Assembly (NCBI GenBank): GCA_029959085.1
Contig: JARWIR010000002.1
Span: 37,287,733-37,351,732, forward strand
Length of the DNA stretch: 64,000 bases
Direction: 5' to 3'
Origin: Nemophila menziesii
Lineage: Eukaryota > Streptophyta > Magnoliopsida > Boraginales > Hydrophyllaceae
The notes under the pieces are model-generated. The model worked only from the letters and a program-made list of their open reading frames with translations, did not search any database and was not told the origin of the DNA. The position numbers and the translations under genes are program-made. Positions 36,078 through 48,500 of the stretch are shown here, piece by piece (the first letter of the stretch is position 1; the number at the start of each line of letters is the position of its first letter).

Positions 36078-39000
36078 GTAGCTATTTACCATGTAAAAAA
36101 GCATTAGACACATCCAATTTACCATGAAGAAAAGCATTAGACACATCCAATTGATGAATAGGCCAAGTATAAGTAGTGGCAGGAGATAAAAATAACTCGT
36201 ATAGTCTGATGCTTGACAACAAGACTAAAGGTCTCTGTATAATCAAGTCCATATTCTTGAAGAAAACCACATGCAACTAATCAAGCTTTGTAGCGAGAAA
36301 TAGAGCCATCAGAATTGCGTTTTATTTTATAAACCCACTTGCAAGAGATTGGAGTCCTACCAAGAGGAGGAGGATCCAGATCCCAAGTAGAATGTTTTAC
36401 AAGTGCAGTAAACTCATCAAACATAACTTGTTGCCAATGTTGGATTTAGCTGCTTCTTTGTAAGAGGTAAGGTCAATAATAGGAGGACTGGCTATAGTGG
36501 ATTGACACTTATAAGATGGTTTGAGAGAACCCGTTTTAGTTCTAGTGATCATATGATGTGTAGGTAAGTTAGAGGATCTTTTGGAAGATAAAGGTTGAGA
36601 AGGTATAGAAGAAGAATCAGAAGTAGATATAATAGACTCAATTGGTTTACTTAATGCATTAGGATTGATTGAAGAGCCAAAAATATCTACATGATCTGAG
36701 TATGAAGACTCAAGAGTAGGAGCAGGAGATAGAGGACAATCTTAAAAAGGAAAGATTGGCTCATTAAACACTACATGTCTAGACATAAAAAGCTCGTTAG
36801 ATAGTAATGAAAAACACTTATAACCTTTGCTAATTGAACAATAACCCAGAAAGACAAAAGGCTCAGATAAAGGAGCTAACTTATTTGGTGTATAAGGTCT
36901 TAACCATGGATAGTATAAGCATCCAAAAATGCGCAAATGAGAGTAAGTAGGCTTGACTCCATACAAGGTTTGAAAAGGAGAAGAATTAGATAAAACAGGG
37001 GTTGGTAAAATATTAATAAAATAAATAGCTGCAGACAAAGCTTCAAGTCAAAACTTTTGAGGAGCAAAACTATGTGATAATAAGAAACGAGTAGTTTTGC
37101 ACTCAACAACACCATTTTGTTCAGGTGTTTAAGGATAGGATGTTTGATGTATAACACCATGAGTTCGAAGAAATGAAGCAATGTTTTGATTAATGTTTTC
37201 CACCATTATCAGAACGGATAATCTTACTTTTTTAATGAAAATGTGTTTGAATCATGATATAAAACGTTTGAAAAAACGACACACATCAGACTTGAGAGCT
37301 AAGGGATAAACCCAAGTAAAACGACTATAATCATAAATAAAGACTACATAATAATTGAAGGAAGAAACATAACTAATAGGTGATGGACCCCATACATCAC
37401 TATGTACTAAATCAAATGGAGAACTAGACTTATTAATATATAAAGAAATTGTAGCTTATGACTTTTAGATGTAGCACAAGCATTACAATCAACAAGAGGA
37501 ACATAAATTTGAGTATGTAAATTTGAAGATATAGAAGCTGAAGCAAAAGAGAATGGATGACCCATTATGAGATGCCATAATCTAGCTAAATTTGACACAC
37601 ACTTGGAGGAGAGACACTTGACTGGTGTAGATAAAGTTTAGGATGAAGACTTTTGACTGGAACCAAAGGATATAGAATATAGTCCATCATTTCAAAGACC
37701 CATAAACAACAAAACATTAGAAGAGGAATCATGAATTGACACAGATGAGGAAGAAAACACAAGATAACAATTATTGTCTTGGGTAAATTTTGATATAGAC
37801 AAAAAATTTGAAGAAATGGATAGAACAAGTAAAATAGTCTGTAATTGAAAAGAGGAGGAAGAAGTGTGAAGCTTAATATTCCCAAAATGAGCAATATCAA
37901 GTATTTGACCACTCCCAACAGCAACACCACAACCACCTTGATATGGAGAATGTTGTTGAAGTAAAGTAAACTCGGGTGTGACATGACTATTAGCACCGGA
38001 GTCGAAGTACCACAATTCTGGATCATAGGTATTAGTAGTCTGAGAATTTTTTCCATCCGAGCAGTTCGATTTTGAGCACGAGGTGAAGAAAAATTGATAA
38101 AATCAGTCCTCTTCCAAAAATCAAGTGCAGAGTGACCATAGCGAGTGCAAATTTGACATGTAGGAGTGTTGAAACTAGAAACAGACATATTAGATACAGA
38201 TGATAAATTTTCACAATTAATAGAATAGTTATTATGAGAAAAACCTCTTGAATGACCTCTTCCACGAGCACGATTAGAATAACTACGACCACACTGAGAA
38301 GGATTTGAAGAATTTCAAGAATTTGAAGAAGGGGAAGAAGGTGAAAATAGAGCACTGTGAGAATTGCTCGATAATTCACCAGAATCACCCATCTTCATTT
38401 GAATTTCTTTAGATACTTGTAAGCTTCCAAGTGAGTGACAATTAAGTGTATATGTTTGAGCATTCGTTATACGAATGCTAGATTTAAATTGGTCAAATAC
38501 ACAGACATACTACGATCTTCCTTTTTAATGTTACATAATTTCATCTTGAGTTGATGAATATGCATTCGACATTGAAAAACAAAAATATTCTTCAAGTTTA
38601 TTCCAAACATTGAACGCATGAGGAAGCTTTACAACTTGAGCGAGAATTGAAGTAATCATAGAGGAAATCCTTCACTTGTTGATCCTCAATTAACCAAGTA
38701 GAAAACAAAGGATCAGTAGCAGCAAGTTGAGTTAAATATCCATCAACGCGAGCTAAATAACCATGAGTTTCGAGAATCGCCTCAAGTTGTGAAAGCCATA
38801 CAACATAATTTGCAGAATCAAGTTTAAGTTTTACCAAGCTACTCCAATTTTGTCGAAGCAACAAAAGCCTAGGTGGAATCGATGAACTGGAGTTAATGTG
38901 CGGCGAGAGTGACGTCGAGGAGACGAAAAAGCCATGGAAATAGATATGCGGAAGCACATATCGAGATAGCGGAGAGAGAGCTTTAAGAAACCATGAATGT

Positions 39001-39240
39001 CATAAAAAGTAGCTAGAAAAATCTCCTAGGCTAATCTGATACCATGATAAGAGTATGCTTTGTATTGAGTAAAAAGATAACGATAAAATGTATTTGATAT
39101 ATTTCTTGTGTGTAAATTATCAGTACAAAAATGTTGTTTATATAGAGAACAAAATGACATGCTCTCCAATTTACTAAAATTCCTTTATAATAACTTTTGT
39201 CATTTTGTAAATGAAAATACTATTGTGTGTATGATCTGCA
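36078..39240 (-). pseudogene. Degenerate Copia (Retrofit/Ale-like), minus strand, 3'-truncated
   Basis: Reading leftwards: a short LTR-like segment (39049 to about 39240, with TATATAAACA); PBS TGGTATCAGA at 39035-39044; gag (38957-38500, LDSANYVVWLSQLEAIL); a CCHC region near 38130; protease FDSGANSHVTPEF (38010); pre-integrase LWHLIMGHP (37580); integrase remnants (37340-37040); and a post-integrase region with TLYGVKPTYSHLRIFGC (36950). RT is reduced to its start, LDVSNAFLHGK, which appears twice because of a 33-bp tandem duplication. RT palm, RNase H and 3' LTR are missing. It ends exactly where homology between the large duplication copies stops. Confidence 0.85.
36086..36152 (-). repeat. 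33-bp tandem duplication in RT start
   Basis: AAAGCATTAGACACATCCAA occurs twice, duplicating an 11-residue LDVSNAFLHGK block. Probably replication slippage in the decaying element. Confidence 0.8.
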
Positions 39241-39284
39241 TTCTATCTAATGTGCACTACATTGCTTATTAGTTAGGCAATGGA

Positions 39285-39700
39285 GCGATTAAAGACCATG
39301 TTTTATTTTTGACGAGTAAATTAAACTCTTTTGTCATAGCGTCACGCCAATGTACATCCTTATAGGCTTGAGTAAAACTAGTAGATTCGGAGGGTAATGT
39401 ATTAGTTAGAAGACATTGTGGAATAGGGTAACGAGTGGAGAAAAGAATTTTTGGTTTTCAAGTTCCATCCATATTACGAGTGACCATATGATGGCTATGG
39501 GTAGATTGGGGAGGGAGAGCTGATTTGGTTATCTATGTTATTTTTGTTTGAGGGTTGAGAGTTATTTAGTTCTGTGGATGTGACTATATTAAATGAATTT
39601 CCAAATTCTAAATTTGGTGTATGGGAGTCATTTGGTAAGGATAGTTATGTTGGTGATGATGTAGATGAATTGAGATTTTGTTGAAGCAACGCTGGAATAC
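39285..39700 (-). pseudogene. Second Copia RT N-terminal fragment
   Basis: The minus strand reads LPSESTSFTQAYKDVHW (with changes), then KEFNLLVKNKTWSL, the usual start of Copia RT, preceded on the far side by a Ser/Asn-rich linker with NLEFGNSFN. It lies just beyond the LTR of the element at 36078-39240 and is probably a different insertion. No other domain is seen. Confidence 0.65.
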
Positions 39701-40200
39701 GTACATAGTTCTTCTGGCGTGTTAATTTCAGCCGGCCATGCATAATCCTCTATTTCTTCATCTCATATAACTACCGAGAATTCACTGTAAAAGGTTAGGT
39801 GATCATCCTCTAAGTAATAAGACATTAGGTGACCATCCTCAAACATTGTAGTCACATTTCCTCAAACATGGTAATACATTCCAAATTAAAGGATATTCAA
39901 GTTCTAGTTAGTGAAAGGCAGTTTCACATTCTCGATGTTGTTCTGAACCTGATCAAGAGGGTCAAGCCTGATATTGTTGTTCATGGAGTTACTAATGGAA
40001 CCAATAAATGATGAATTTGTGACTTGTCAAACTTTTATGGGCAACATAACAGTGTTTATTTAGCATTGTTATCAACAATGAAGTCATTTGGGGTTGTTAG
40101 TTACCCAACTTCATTAATCATTTCATGCTATTTTATTTAACCCATTTTCATGATATGAGTTTGATTATTACTACTTACTTGAATGCCAGAGAAGTTGCAC
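39701..40200 (+). other. Unrecognised short frame at 39829-40011 and flanks
   Basis: 60 codons including VLVSERQFHILDVVLNLIKRVKPDI, with protein-like composition but no family I recognise. A single exon of an eroded gene or a chance frame are both possible. Confidence 0.25.
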
Positions 40201-40219
40201 AAGTATTGCTTGTTGTGGT

Positions 40220-41700
40220 AATTGGAAAATTAAGATTAAACATCTGCTTTGAGAATATCATGCTTTACCATTAATAGTACCCTCCTCTGTAATCCACCTG
40301 TTAAGCACACACATTTAGTAAAAGTTGACTTGCTCTATCATAAGAATAGATCTTCCTGACCCTGAAAACCATCAAGAAAGGAAAAAGCAAGAATCCCGTC
40401 AAAATTAGATTGAAGAGACTTATAGAACTGAAATAATTAAACACAAGGTCAGGGATTGCAAACCATATTTGGAATCTTTTTGGTGGCCACTGAGCATAAA
40501 ATTACCCTTATACTTGTTAATGGTTTTCCAATGCAGAGGAGGCTCTATACATCCCACAAAGAATTCTGATTATGCCCAGCATATATAGCAAACTACCTGA
40601 TAAACTGTTGGTAAGAGCAAAAATGTACGGGAGAAAATAAAGTGGAGGAAGTGACTAAAAGGGGCCATAGCATAGTGTCTGAGTTGGTAAATATATAAAT
40701 ACTGAATCTAAAAGCCAATGCAGAAAGGAGAACAAAATAACATTCCAAGATTTACTCAAACTCATATTTTGCTATTGAACAAATGGTCCTTCTGAGTCTG
40801 CTGATCCAGAAGCTGTGACATATGAGATACCCAAAAAAGAGTAATCAAACCAGACATTGATACAAGTGGTGCTAAACAGAATGAGTATCTAGATGCTAGG
40901 CTTGTCCTTTTAAGTTCAGGAGATATCAATCAAATCAAGTAAATTTCACTTCATTAAATTATCAATACTTTCAAGACTATTACAAAATATATTATATAAC
41001 ACACTGCACGTTTGCAAATCACTCATAGCTTTAAGTTACAAATTTTCATTAACCCAAATAAATAAACATATCTACATAGGCCAACTTAAAAATAATTGGC
41101 TCACCACAAGATTGGGAATGGAAAACTTGGATTAATATGCTTTAGAACATCAAAGTTTGAGTAGTGGATCATAGGCAAGCTGAGAAAGGAGGGTCATAAA
41201 AAAATTAAGATTAAACATTTGTTTCCGGGGAAGCATGCATTACCCTCCTGTTAATCACGAAAATAGATCTTCCTGACCCAAAAAACTATCAAGAAATGAA
41301 AAGACAAGAACCATGCCAAAACTGGATCGAAGAGACTTAAGGAACTGAGACTCATATTATGACTATGTTTTGGTATCACACTGAGACTCGTATTTTGCTA
41401 TTTAGGGATTGTCCTTTTAAGTATTCCAATCAAAAAGTTTGTGTCATACAAGTAATCCGCCAGATATTCATACAAGCCCTAGGCTAGTCCTCTCAAGTTC
41501 AAAATACGTCGAGCAAAACAAGTAGATCTAATTTCATTAAATTCTCAATACTTACAAAGCTATTACAAACTATATTAACACACTGCATGCTCCTAGCTTT
41601 TAAGTTACAAAATTTGCATTAACTCAAATAAATAAACATATCTACCTAGAGCGGCTTTAGATTGATTGGCTCACTATCTATTTTTTCACAAATAGAGGCA
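40220..41700. repeat. Local tandem duplication (two units, third relative at 54.1-54.5 kb)
   Basis: Unit a (about 40225-41100) and unit b (about 41205-41690) share AGATTAAACAT, AATAGATCTTCCTGACCC, GAAGAGACTTA, CATTAAATTATCAATACTT and AATAAACATATCTAC strings in the same order. A third partial unit with the same end strings is at 54120-54470. No coding seen. Confidence 0.7.
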
Positions 41701-41842
41701 TCAATCTTCATTGTCTTTTCCTTCTTCCATGTATAGAATCCTCGACAACCTAGAGTTCCAATCATTGCATTGACTGTTTCTATAAGTTTTATATGTATTT
41801 AGTATTTACTGTTCTATAAGGTGTAAGACTAACCAAGTTATA

Positions 41843-42655
41843 TTACACATTATATTTCCTTTGTTGAAATGCCATGACCAACAACTTTTGTGCTTTCATA
41901 TTTGCTCTCTGCAGTTGGTCCTTAACATCTTGGATCTCTTTCCAAAGTTTCAAAGTCGTTAGGTTTGCTTGGGTCTGAGCCTCTCTCAGTTGATCCTTAA
42001 CATCCTGAATCTCTTTCCGCAGTTTCAAAGTCGTCTCATTTTCTCGGGCCTTGGCCTCTGCGAGTTGATCCTTAAGAACTTCATTCTCTTCCCGAAGCTG
42101 TGAGTCTCAATTGCTCCGGCATGGGCCTATGCAAGTTGATCCTTAAGAACTTTAGTCTCTTTTCAAAGCTGCAGCATCTCATTTGCTCCCCCAACTCTTT
42201 CCCGATTATGAAATGACAAATCTAATCACCTATAAACCAAATAATATATTGCAATTAATCAAAATCTACAAACATGTTCATTAAATATTGTACATAAATG
42301 GTAATATCAAATAAAAAATTTATTTACATATCGTACATGTAATTCAAATATGGCTTAAAAAAAGTTAATTATCTATTTTTCTTTCAATTACCTGATTCAC
42401 AACCATACACTACTTATATACAATACTTATATAGGATATTTTTTCTTTTTGAAATGTCATGGCCAATCATCTTTTTATTGGCCAGAAAAATTAAATTCAG
42501 CAATAATTTAAAAAAAAATTCTAAAATTTACACAATATAAATCAATAGATATTTAAATTTCTTAATTTTTATATACACATTAAATAACTAAGAAAATTAA
42601 ATTAACATTATATAGAAGAATCTTTCAAATTATTTACCTTTTTGCATCGAAACAT
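41843..42655 (-). pseudogene. Coiled-coil gene remnant with cluster-type exon 1
   Basis: Minus strand: exon 1 ATG at 42655 (MFRCKK, 42638-42655, donor GTAAAT); an exon-2-like piece near 42480-42395 (KKMIGHDISKRKNI); and a terminal exon ending at 41843. The terminal exon is a 75-bp tandem repeat (about 3.5 units, 41895-42190) encoding a heptad-like LRKEIQDVKDQLREAQ pattern, so a coiled coil. Only the last two units are fully open; frame changes precede them. Upstream, 42795-42915 matches the promoter-like block of the other units. Not assigned to a family beyond its shared 5' end with the AIPP2-like neighbour. Confidence 0.45.
41895..42190 (-). repeat. 75-bp minisatellite encoding a coiled coil
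   Basis: Three and a half units on the minus strand, each with GTTCTTAAGGATCAACT or GTTAAGGATCAACTG near the start and GGAAAGAGAT near the end. Confidence 0.75.
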
Positions 42656-43350
42656 GAATCTGCAAAGCTTGAAGTTGATTTGTATTTTACTTCTAATTTT
42701 TTTTTCTTTTGTTTATGGTGGAAAAAGGATAGTATGTGTTTGAAAATGCTAATATTGTTGATAATTTATTTAGGAGTTCCTTTTGTGATATATATGATAG
42801 TGTGAGAATTTGATTATGGCAGAGAAGAGAAGAATCTGGTATTACGATAGTGTAGAGAAAGGGCGGGGTCTATAAAAACGAAGGGTTCAATATGATAATT
42901 GTTGGATATAGGCTAATATATATAGGATAAAAGGAAAGTTCTGCGAATCAAAAAAATATCGGCCGCATACCACTGGTAAGAAATAATGGTAAATTTTAAT
43001 TTCTTGATTATCCAAAATTACTTCTCCAAAAATGTTGATGCGTTTGTAATTGTATAGTGGCAAACTCTAGCTCTATTTTTGTCATATCACCTGATTTAAT
43101 ATATACATAACATTAGAACCCATACTAATGACAGTGGATAAAAAAAAAGAAAATCAAACTCACATTGTCATACAAACTATCGAGATACTTACATTCTTAA
43201 ATATATTCTTCACTTCTTAGGAGGAAGCGGCCCATTTATTTATCTCTTTTCACGAGGAAGAAATATCCACCAAAAGTAGAGCTCCTTGTTCGATCATAGG
43301 TGAAAATTTAGTCCAAAAGTAATTAAGGTGAAATTTTATAAGCTTATGAT

Positions 43351-45290
43351 TTAATAATATAAGAGATGAGAGGGCTCACTCTGACGATCCTCACACAAGA
43401 GGGAAGACGGATTTAATATTAGTTTGATACCGTCTTGCAAGCATGTTCTCATTATCAACTTCTCTCTTGCTAAATCCTCCAACAAGGAGAAGCTGGAGTT
43501 ATCACTGCGACATAGAGTAAATAAAAGACATTTCATTATATAAACAATAATGATTTAAATGGATGGAATACATATTAAGCTGGATAGATAGTTACCTCTT
43601 AATCTGATCATAGAAGAAGTATACTCCAATTTGATGTACATGCGGAAAAATTCCTTTGTTCATGTAGTAATCTTGGCGTGAAATCAGTTCAAACTCCAAG
43701 ACTTTAGGCATTTTCTTTACTAAACAATATATCTTCTTCCGAGATATGCACGGAGTATGAGCATTTATACCAACAAATAGTCCTTCGTGCTTGGGACTAT
43801 TGAGGACCTTGAAACTTCCCCTAGATAATATAAGTAAATAACTAATGAATACAAATATTTACTGTACAAATTACATTTCCATACATGTTAATAGATTTGA
43901 TAGAGAAATCAAAATCGGTTTTTAATTTTTCTTAACGCAAATACTGAAAATTAAATTATAGGCAAAAAACATGTTTATTACCTCCATGAATAATTTATAG
44001 CAGGACTACGCAAATATCAGAAAATTTCATATTGATCATCAAATTTGCCTACATAAAACCAAACTCAAAGAGTTTCCATATACTAGCCACAGAAAACCAA
44101 AATAAGCAAAAGGAAATGGGTCTAATAAGTAAATAATATAGAATTACTTGGGCCTAAAACATGATGAGATGATGTGGTAGGGGCTCTATTTCACTTTCTA
44201 ACATTGTTTCAGTTGTTTTTACCTCTCCCATAGTTTTGAGGTCATTCTCAGACTATTCCATTTGAACATGTTTCTCCTCTAGAGTTGGTTAAACATATGA
44301 TTTTCCTTTATATATAAACCAATATCAATAAATTTTATATGAAACAATATCAAGGTGAATTTATAATTTTTGGAAAGAGCATATAATTATATGCTAGTCA
44401 ATAAATATATAATTACTTACGCTCAGACTTCATTTGAACAAATATTTTACACATCCATTTCACAGGAGCCGTCCAACAAAATACGTCCATGCAATAGCTG
44501 AGATAAAGGAAAAAATTACTACTTTAACATATTATACAAGATTAAAGGAATTATTATATAGTTCAAAATATGCTCGATACAACATTGTGTCTTGTTTCTC
44601 ATCACTTCTCAAAACCATAAATCTTTGATAACTTCCTATAGTAGAAGAAAAAGAAGGGATTAAGAATCATACAGATGTTCTCGACGAATTTTACATTCGT
44701 AGCATAAAGAAAAGAAATTTCGCCAATACCAGCCTCTTTACAAGTATCACATATTAATCCTGCAATAAATATCATGATATTAACAATTGAAATATGTGAT
44801 GACATTATGTTACTAGTTCATCTAAATTTCACAATGACAAAATCAATTCATATGTAGTGTTAGTGCTCTACAAATGCAAATTAGCGGCAAGCCATGAGGT
44901 AAAGATTTTGGAAATTTCTTGTTTGCAATTACCTATAAACATGTATTTCAAATATGATCTAAAAAATTTAATTATCTATTTTTCTTTCAATTACCTGTGA
45001 TTCACATAATGAACCCACCATATTTAAATGAGATATTTTTTCTTGTTGAAATGTCATGACCAAAGATTATCATTTTGCTGTAAAGATAAAATTGAATTCA
45101 GCAACAATTATAAAAAAATATTCAAAAAAATTGCAAAATATAAATCAATAAATATTTAGATTTCTTAATTTTTAAATACACATAAATAACTAAAACAATT
45201 ATATTAACATTATATAAAAAAACTCTCAAAAAAATTTAACTTTTTGCACCGAATCATTAATCTGCAAAGCTTGAAGTTATTTTGTATTTT
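43351..45290 (-). pseudogene. AIPP2-like PHD-finger gene remnant, copy 2
   Basis: Minus-strand pieces in order: exon 1 near 45260 (start codon not intact); exon 2 near 45090-45000 (MIIFGHDISTRKN); a PHD-type segment at 44760-44640 (ICDTCKEAGIGE, then after a one-base shift LCYECKIRREHLYD, where the usual final Cys is Asp); a linker at 44320-44150 with shared stops; a 24-nt microexon 43982-44005 (PAINYSW); exon 43596-43820 (GSFKVLNSPKHEGLFVGINA ... MPKVLEFELISRQDYY ... GVYFFYDQIK); and a last exon 43351-43504 (LEDLAREKLIMRTCLQDGIK, stop TAA). The last three exons splice in phase with proper GT/AG sites. The order PHD, then W-x-GSF...A..P...PKVLEFELI...GVYFF, then L..G..L matches AIPP2-type proteins, which act in a chromatin-reader complex. 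PHD frameshift and linker stops suggest a pseudogene, although the 3' exons remain open. Confidence 0.65.
43982..44005 (-). other. 24-nt microexon of the AIPP2-like gene
   Basis: Bounded by CGTAG and GTAATA splice signals. It encodes PAINYSW plus split codons that join in phase to the exon at 43820. The copy 1 equivalent has one Pro to Leu change. Confidence 0.55.
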
Positions 45291-45507
45291 ACATTTACTT
45301 TTTTTATTTCTTTTTGTTTTGTTCATGGTGGAAAGAGGATATTAAGTGTTTTAAAATAGATAATTTGTTTAGGATTTGCTTTTGTAATATATGTGATAGT
45401 GTGAGAATTTTATTATGGCAGAGACAGAAGAAACGGTGATACTATGTAGAGAAACTGCAGGCTCTATAAAAAAGAAGGGATCCTTATGAAGATTGTTCTA
45501 TATGGGC

Positions 45508-45509
<2 letters not shown>

Positions 45510-45578
<69 letters not shown>
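45510..45578. repeat. (AT)n microsatellite
   Basis: About 34 AT dinucleotides between the promoter-like block of the AIPP2-like gene and the 5' LTR of Copia B copy 2. Copy 1 has no such tract. Confidence 0.97.
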
Positions 45579-45581
<3 letters not shown>

Positions 45582-48500
45582 GTATATTTTCTTATTGGAC
45601 CAGCTTAATGTGTTTATTTATGAAGTCAGGCTTTCTATTTCTTGATGGGTTGAGTACTTATGGACTTCTATACAAAGCCCATATGTTCTATTATATAAAA
45701 CTGATTTAAATCTCAATTATTTATTTTGATCACTTTAGACTGCTCATATTAGAATTCTACGCACTTCATTTAGAAGACGTTATTCTTCAAACTTCAACTA
45801 ATTCTCTTCTTCTTTAGTTTTTCAGTCTTCTGTTGGGTCTTTTTCAGAAATAAACTTGGTAATTACCTTCAAGATCGATTAGAGTGTTGAAATATTCTTT
45901 AATAATTTGTATACTCTAAATCTTTTCTTGATTAGTTCGCAAATGTAGTTGGTTTGTGTAGTTTATATTAGTTGATAGCTTGAGGGTTTCAGTTTGATTC
46001 ATTGAATATTGTTGAGTAACAAGCGTATTACAATTATTATAGTGGACGACGCTTTTTTCACCGTAACTCAACATGGACAAAGACAATTTATCGAACCAAC
46101 ATAAACCTTTGTGATCTTTATTTTATGTTTTTAATCTTTTTTGAAACTATTTAGATACTCAAATCTTGGATCCAAACTTATTACAACAGTGGTATCAGAG
46201 CTTGTTTAAATCTCTTACATATTTGTAGTATATTTTACTCTTCTATGGTTTAATGATCCATATATAAAAGCCGATTTAACTTCATTTTATTTTCTAGGTT
46301 TCTGATTTGGTGTTTCTGGGTTCTTAAATATTTTTCAAAAGTTCTCGTATATTCAAATTTCCTTGGAGAGTTTTAGTTTCTGAGATTTTGTGGGTTTATA
46401 AACTCGTAATTTCAAAAGTATTTCATAGTTTAAAGTTTCTCCTTAATAGTTAGTATAAACCTATATTTTGTACAGTTCTAATGGCTACACTTGTATTGAG
46501 ATATCTGTCTATGATGGAAAAATTTAGTTTTGTGTTTGGCAGAAAAAATCATAAGGTCAAACATGCATTGATTAAGGACATAAAACTATGGCCTAAAGAT
46601 CACCTGGACAAAGATAAAGAAATAAATAAAGAGGCGTTCAAATATTGTTTCTTAACCTGTCCGATTCGTTTATAAGAAAATTAGGCGGTTGTGATACTAC
46701 ACTTGAACTCTAGGGTAAGATAGGCTCTTTCTATTCTACTAAGTCTTTACCTAGCATGACTTTCTTGAAAGGTTCTTTGTGTATCTATAAAATGGAAGTG
46801 TGTAAATTTTTGGGAGATAACATTGATGAGTTTTTCAAAATTACCGTAATATTAAATGGTATCCCAGACCTTAGATGTTATGAGTAAATTCATGGTTATT
46901 CTCAACTCAAATCCTGATTCTCATTATGTAGTTAAAGATTTATTTCAATATGCGAGTATTATCCCTACTTTTGACTAAGTTATTGTTGCTTTAAAAACCA
47001 GAGAAAATGAAGTTAAACTAAGTAGAAGAACTGGCTCAAACTTGTTTATTAAACCAATTACAGATGTTACACATGTCCCAGAAACAAATAAAACAAAAAA
47101 CATTTAATAATAATAAAACTTAGTCTATAGAAACTAGAAAATGTTTTCATCGTGGTAAAGTTTGACATTTAAAGAAAAATTGTTTTAAACTGGAAACCAA
47201 TTGACTGCTGGTTATAATGAATTTAATGTAGTATGCATGCCTAAGATATATGATGATGTATGTGAAGTTCTAAATGTCACTGATAAGTCTAGTCATATTA
47301 ATTGGATACTTGATTCTGATTTCACCTTTCATATGTGTCCTTTATTCGAATTATTACATGATCTTGTTAAAACTAGTAACGGAAAATTGATCAAACTGAA
47401 AATGTGATGTCAAGTGTGTTGGTAAGATAAAACTGATAATGTATAATGGAAAAATTGATTACTTTGACAAATGTTAGATATATACCTGAATTAAAAAGGA
47501 ATTTGATTTCTTTGGGTGTGTGTCTGAAGTGTATAAGGGTAACATTCATGTATATAGAAATTTTAAGCTTTTGTTTTTTGGTACTAAGTGTTTTGGATTG
47601 TATGTTCTCAATGGAAATCATAATTCTTATTTATCTAATTTTGTTATGAGACCAAAAGCTACTCTAAAATGGCACCTTATGCTTGGGCATATGAGCCAAC
47701 ATGGGCTCACTTTTATAAGCAAACATGGATTCTTTAGTAAGAACTTAATTTATTTATTTATCTTTCTGTGAGAACTGTGTCTTGGCTAAGCAACACATGA
47801 AAAAGTTGAAGGTCGGGGTGCACCTTCCCCAGACTACATAGAGTATGTTTATGCTGACTTATGGGGCCCTAAAAGGTATGATTCACTTGGTAACTTTAAA
47901 TATTTTTTTTCTGTTTTGGATGATTTTAGTAGAACGGTTGGGACATTTTTCTTGAAAACAAAAGTTGAAACTTTTTCTAAAATCAAAGAATACAAAGTTT
48001 TTAGAACTAATAATTGGCTTGAGTTTCGTAATGAACAGTTTGAACTTTTTTCTAAACAAAATGGTATTTTGAAACATATAATTGTTAGAAAACCCCTTCA
48101 ACAAAATAGGGTTGTTGAGAGAATAAACAGGACTCCTTTAGAAAAAGTTAGAATCCTTTTATTTAGATGTGGTTTACCAAAAAATCTTTTTGGGGGGAAG
48201 CTTTATACAATGTAACTTATTTGATAAATATGGGTCTCAATAGGTCCATTGACTTCAAATCCCATATGGAAGTATGGACTGGCAATACGCCTAACCTGTC
48301 CCACTTAAGAGTTTTCGGATGTGCAGCTTATGCTCACACTAAGGATGGTAAACTTGACCACATGTCCATCGAATGTATTATGTTGGGTTATCCACAACAA
48401 CATGAGGTGAAAGGTTATAGAATCTTATAGATACATGTAATGATGTTTTTCCTGAACTAACTGTTGAGACTGTGGAATATGAATTTGAGGTGGAGCACCT

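Noticed and set aside
41200..41700. Candidate CRISPR-like array because of repeated strings
   Set aside because: Two long diverged tandem units in a plant genome, not short repeats with spacers.
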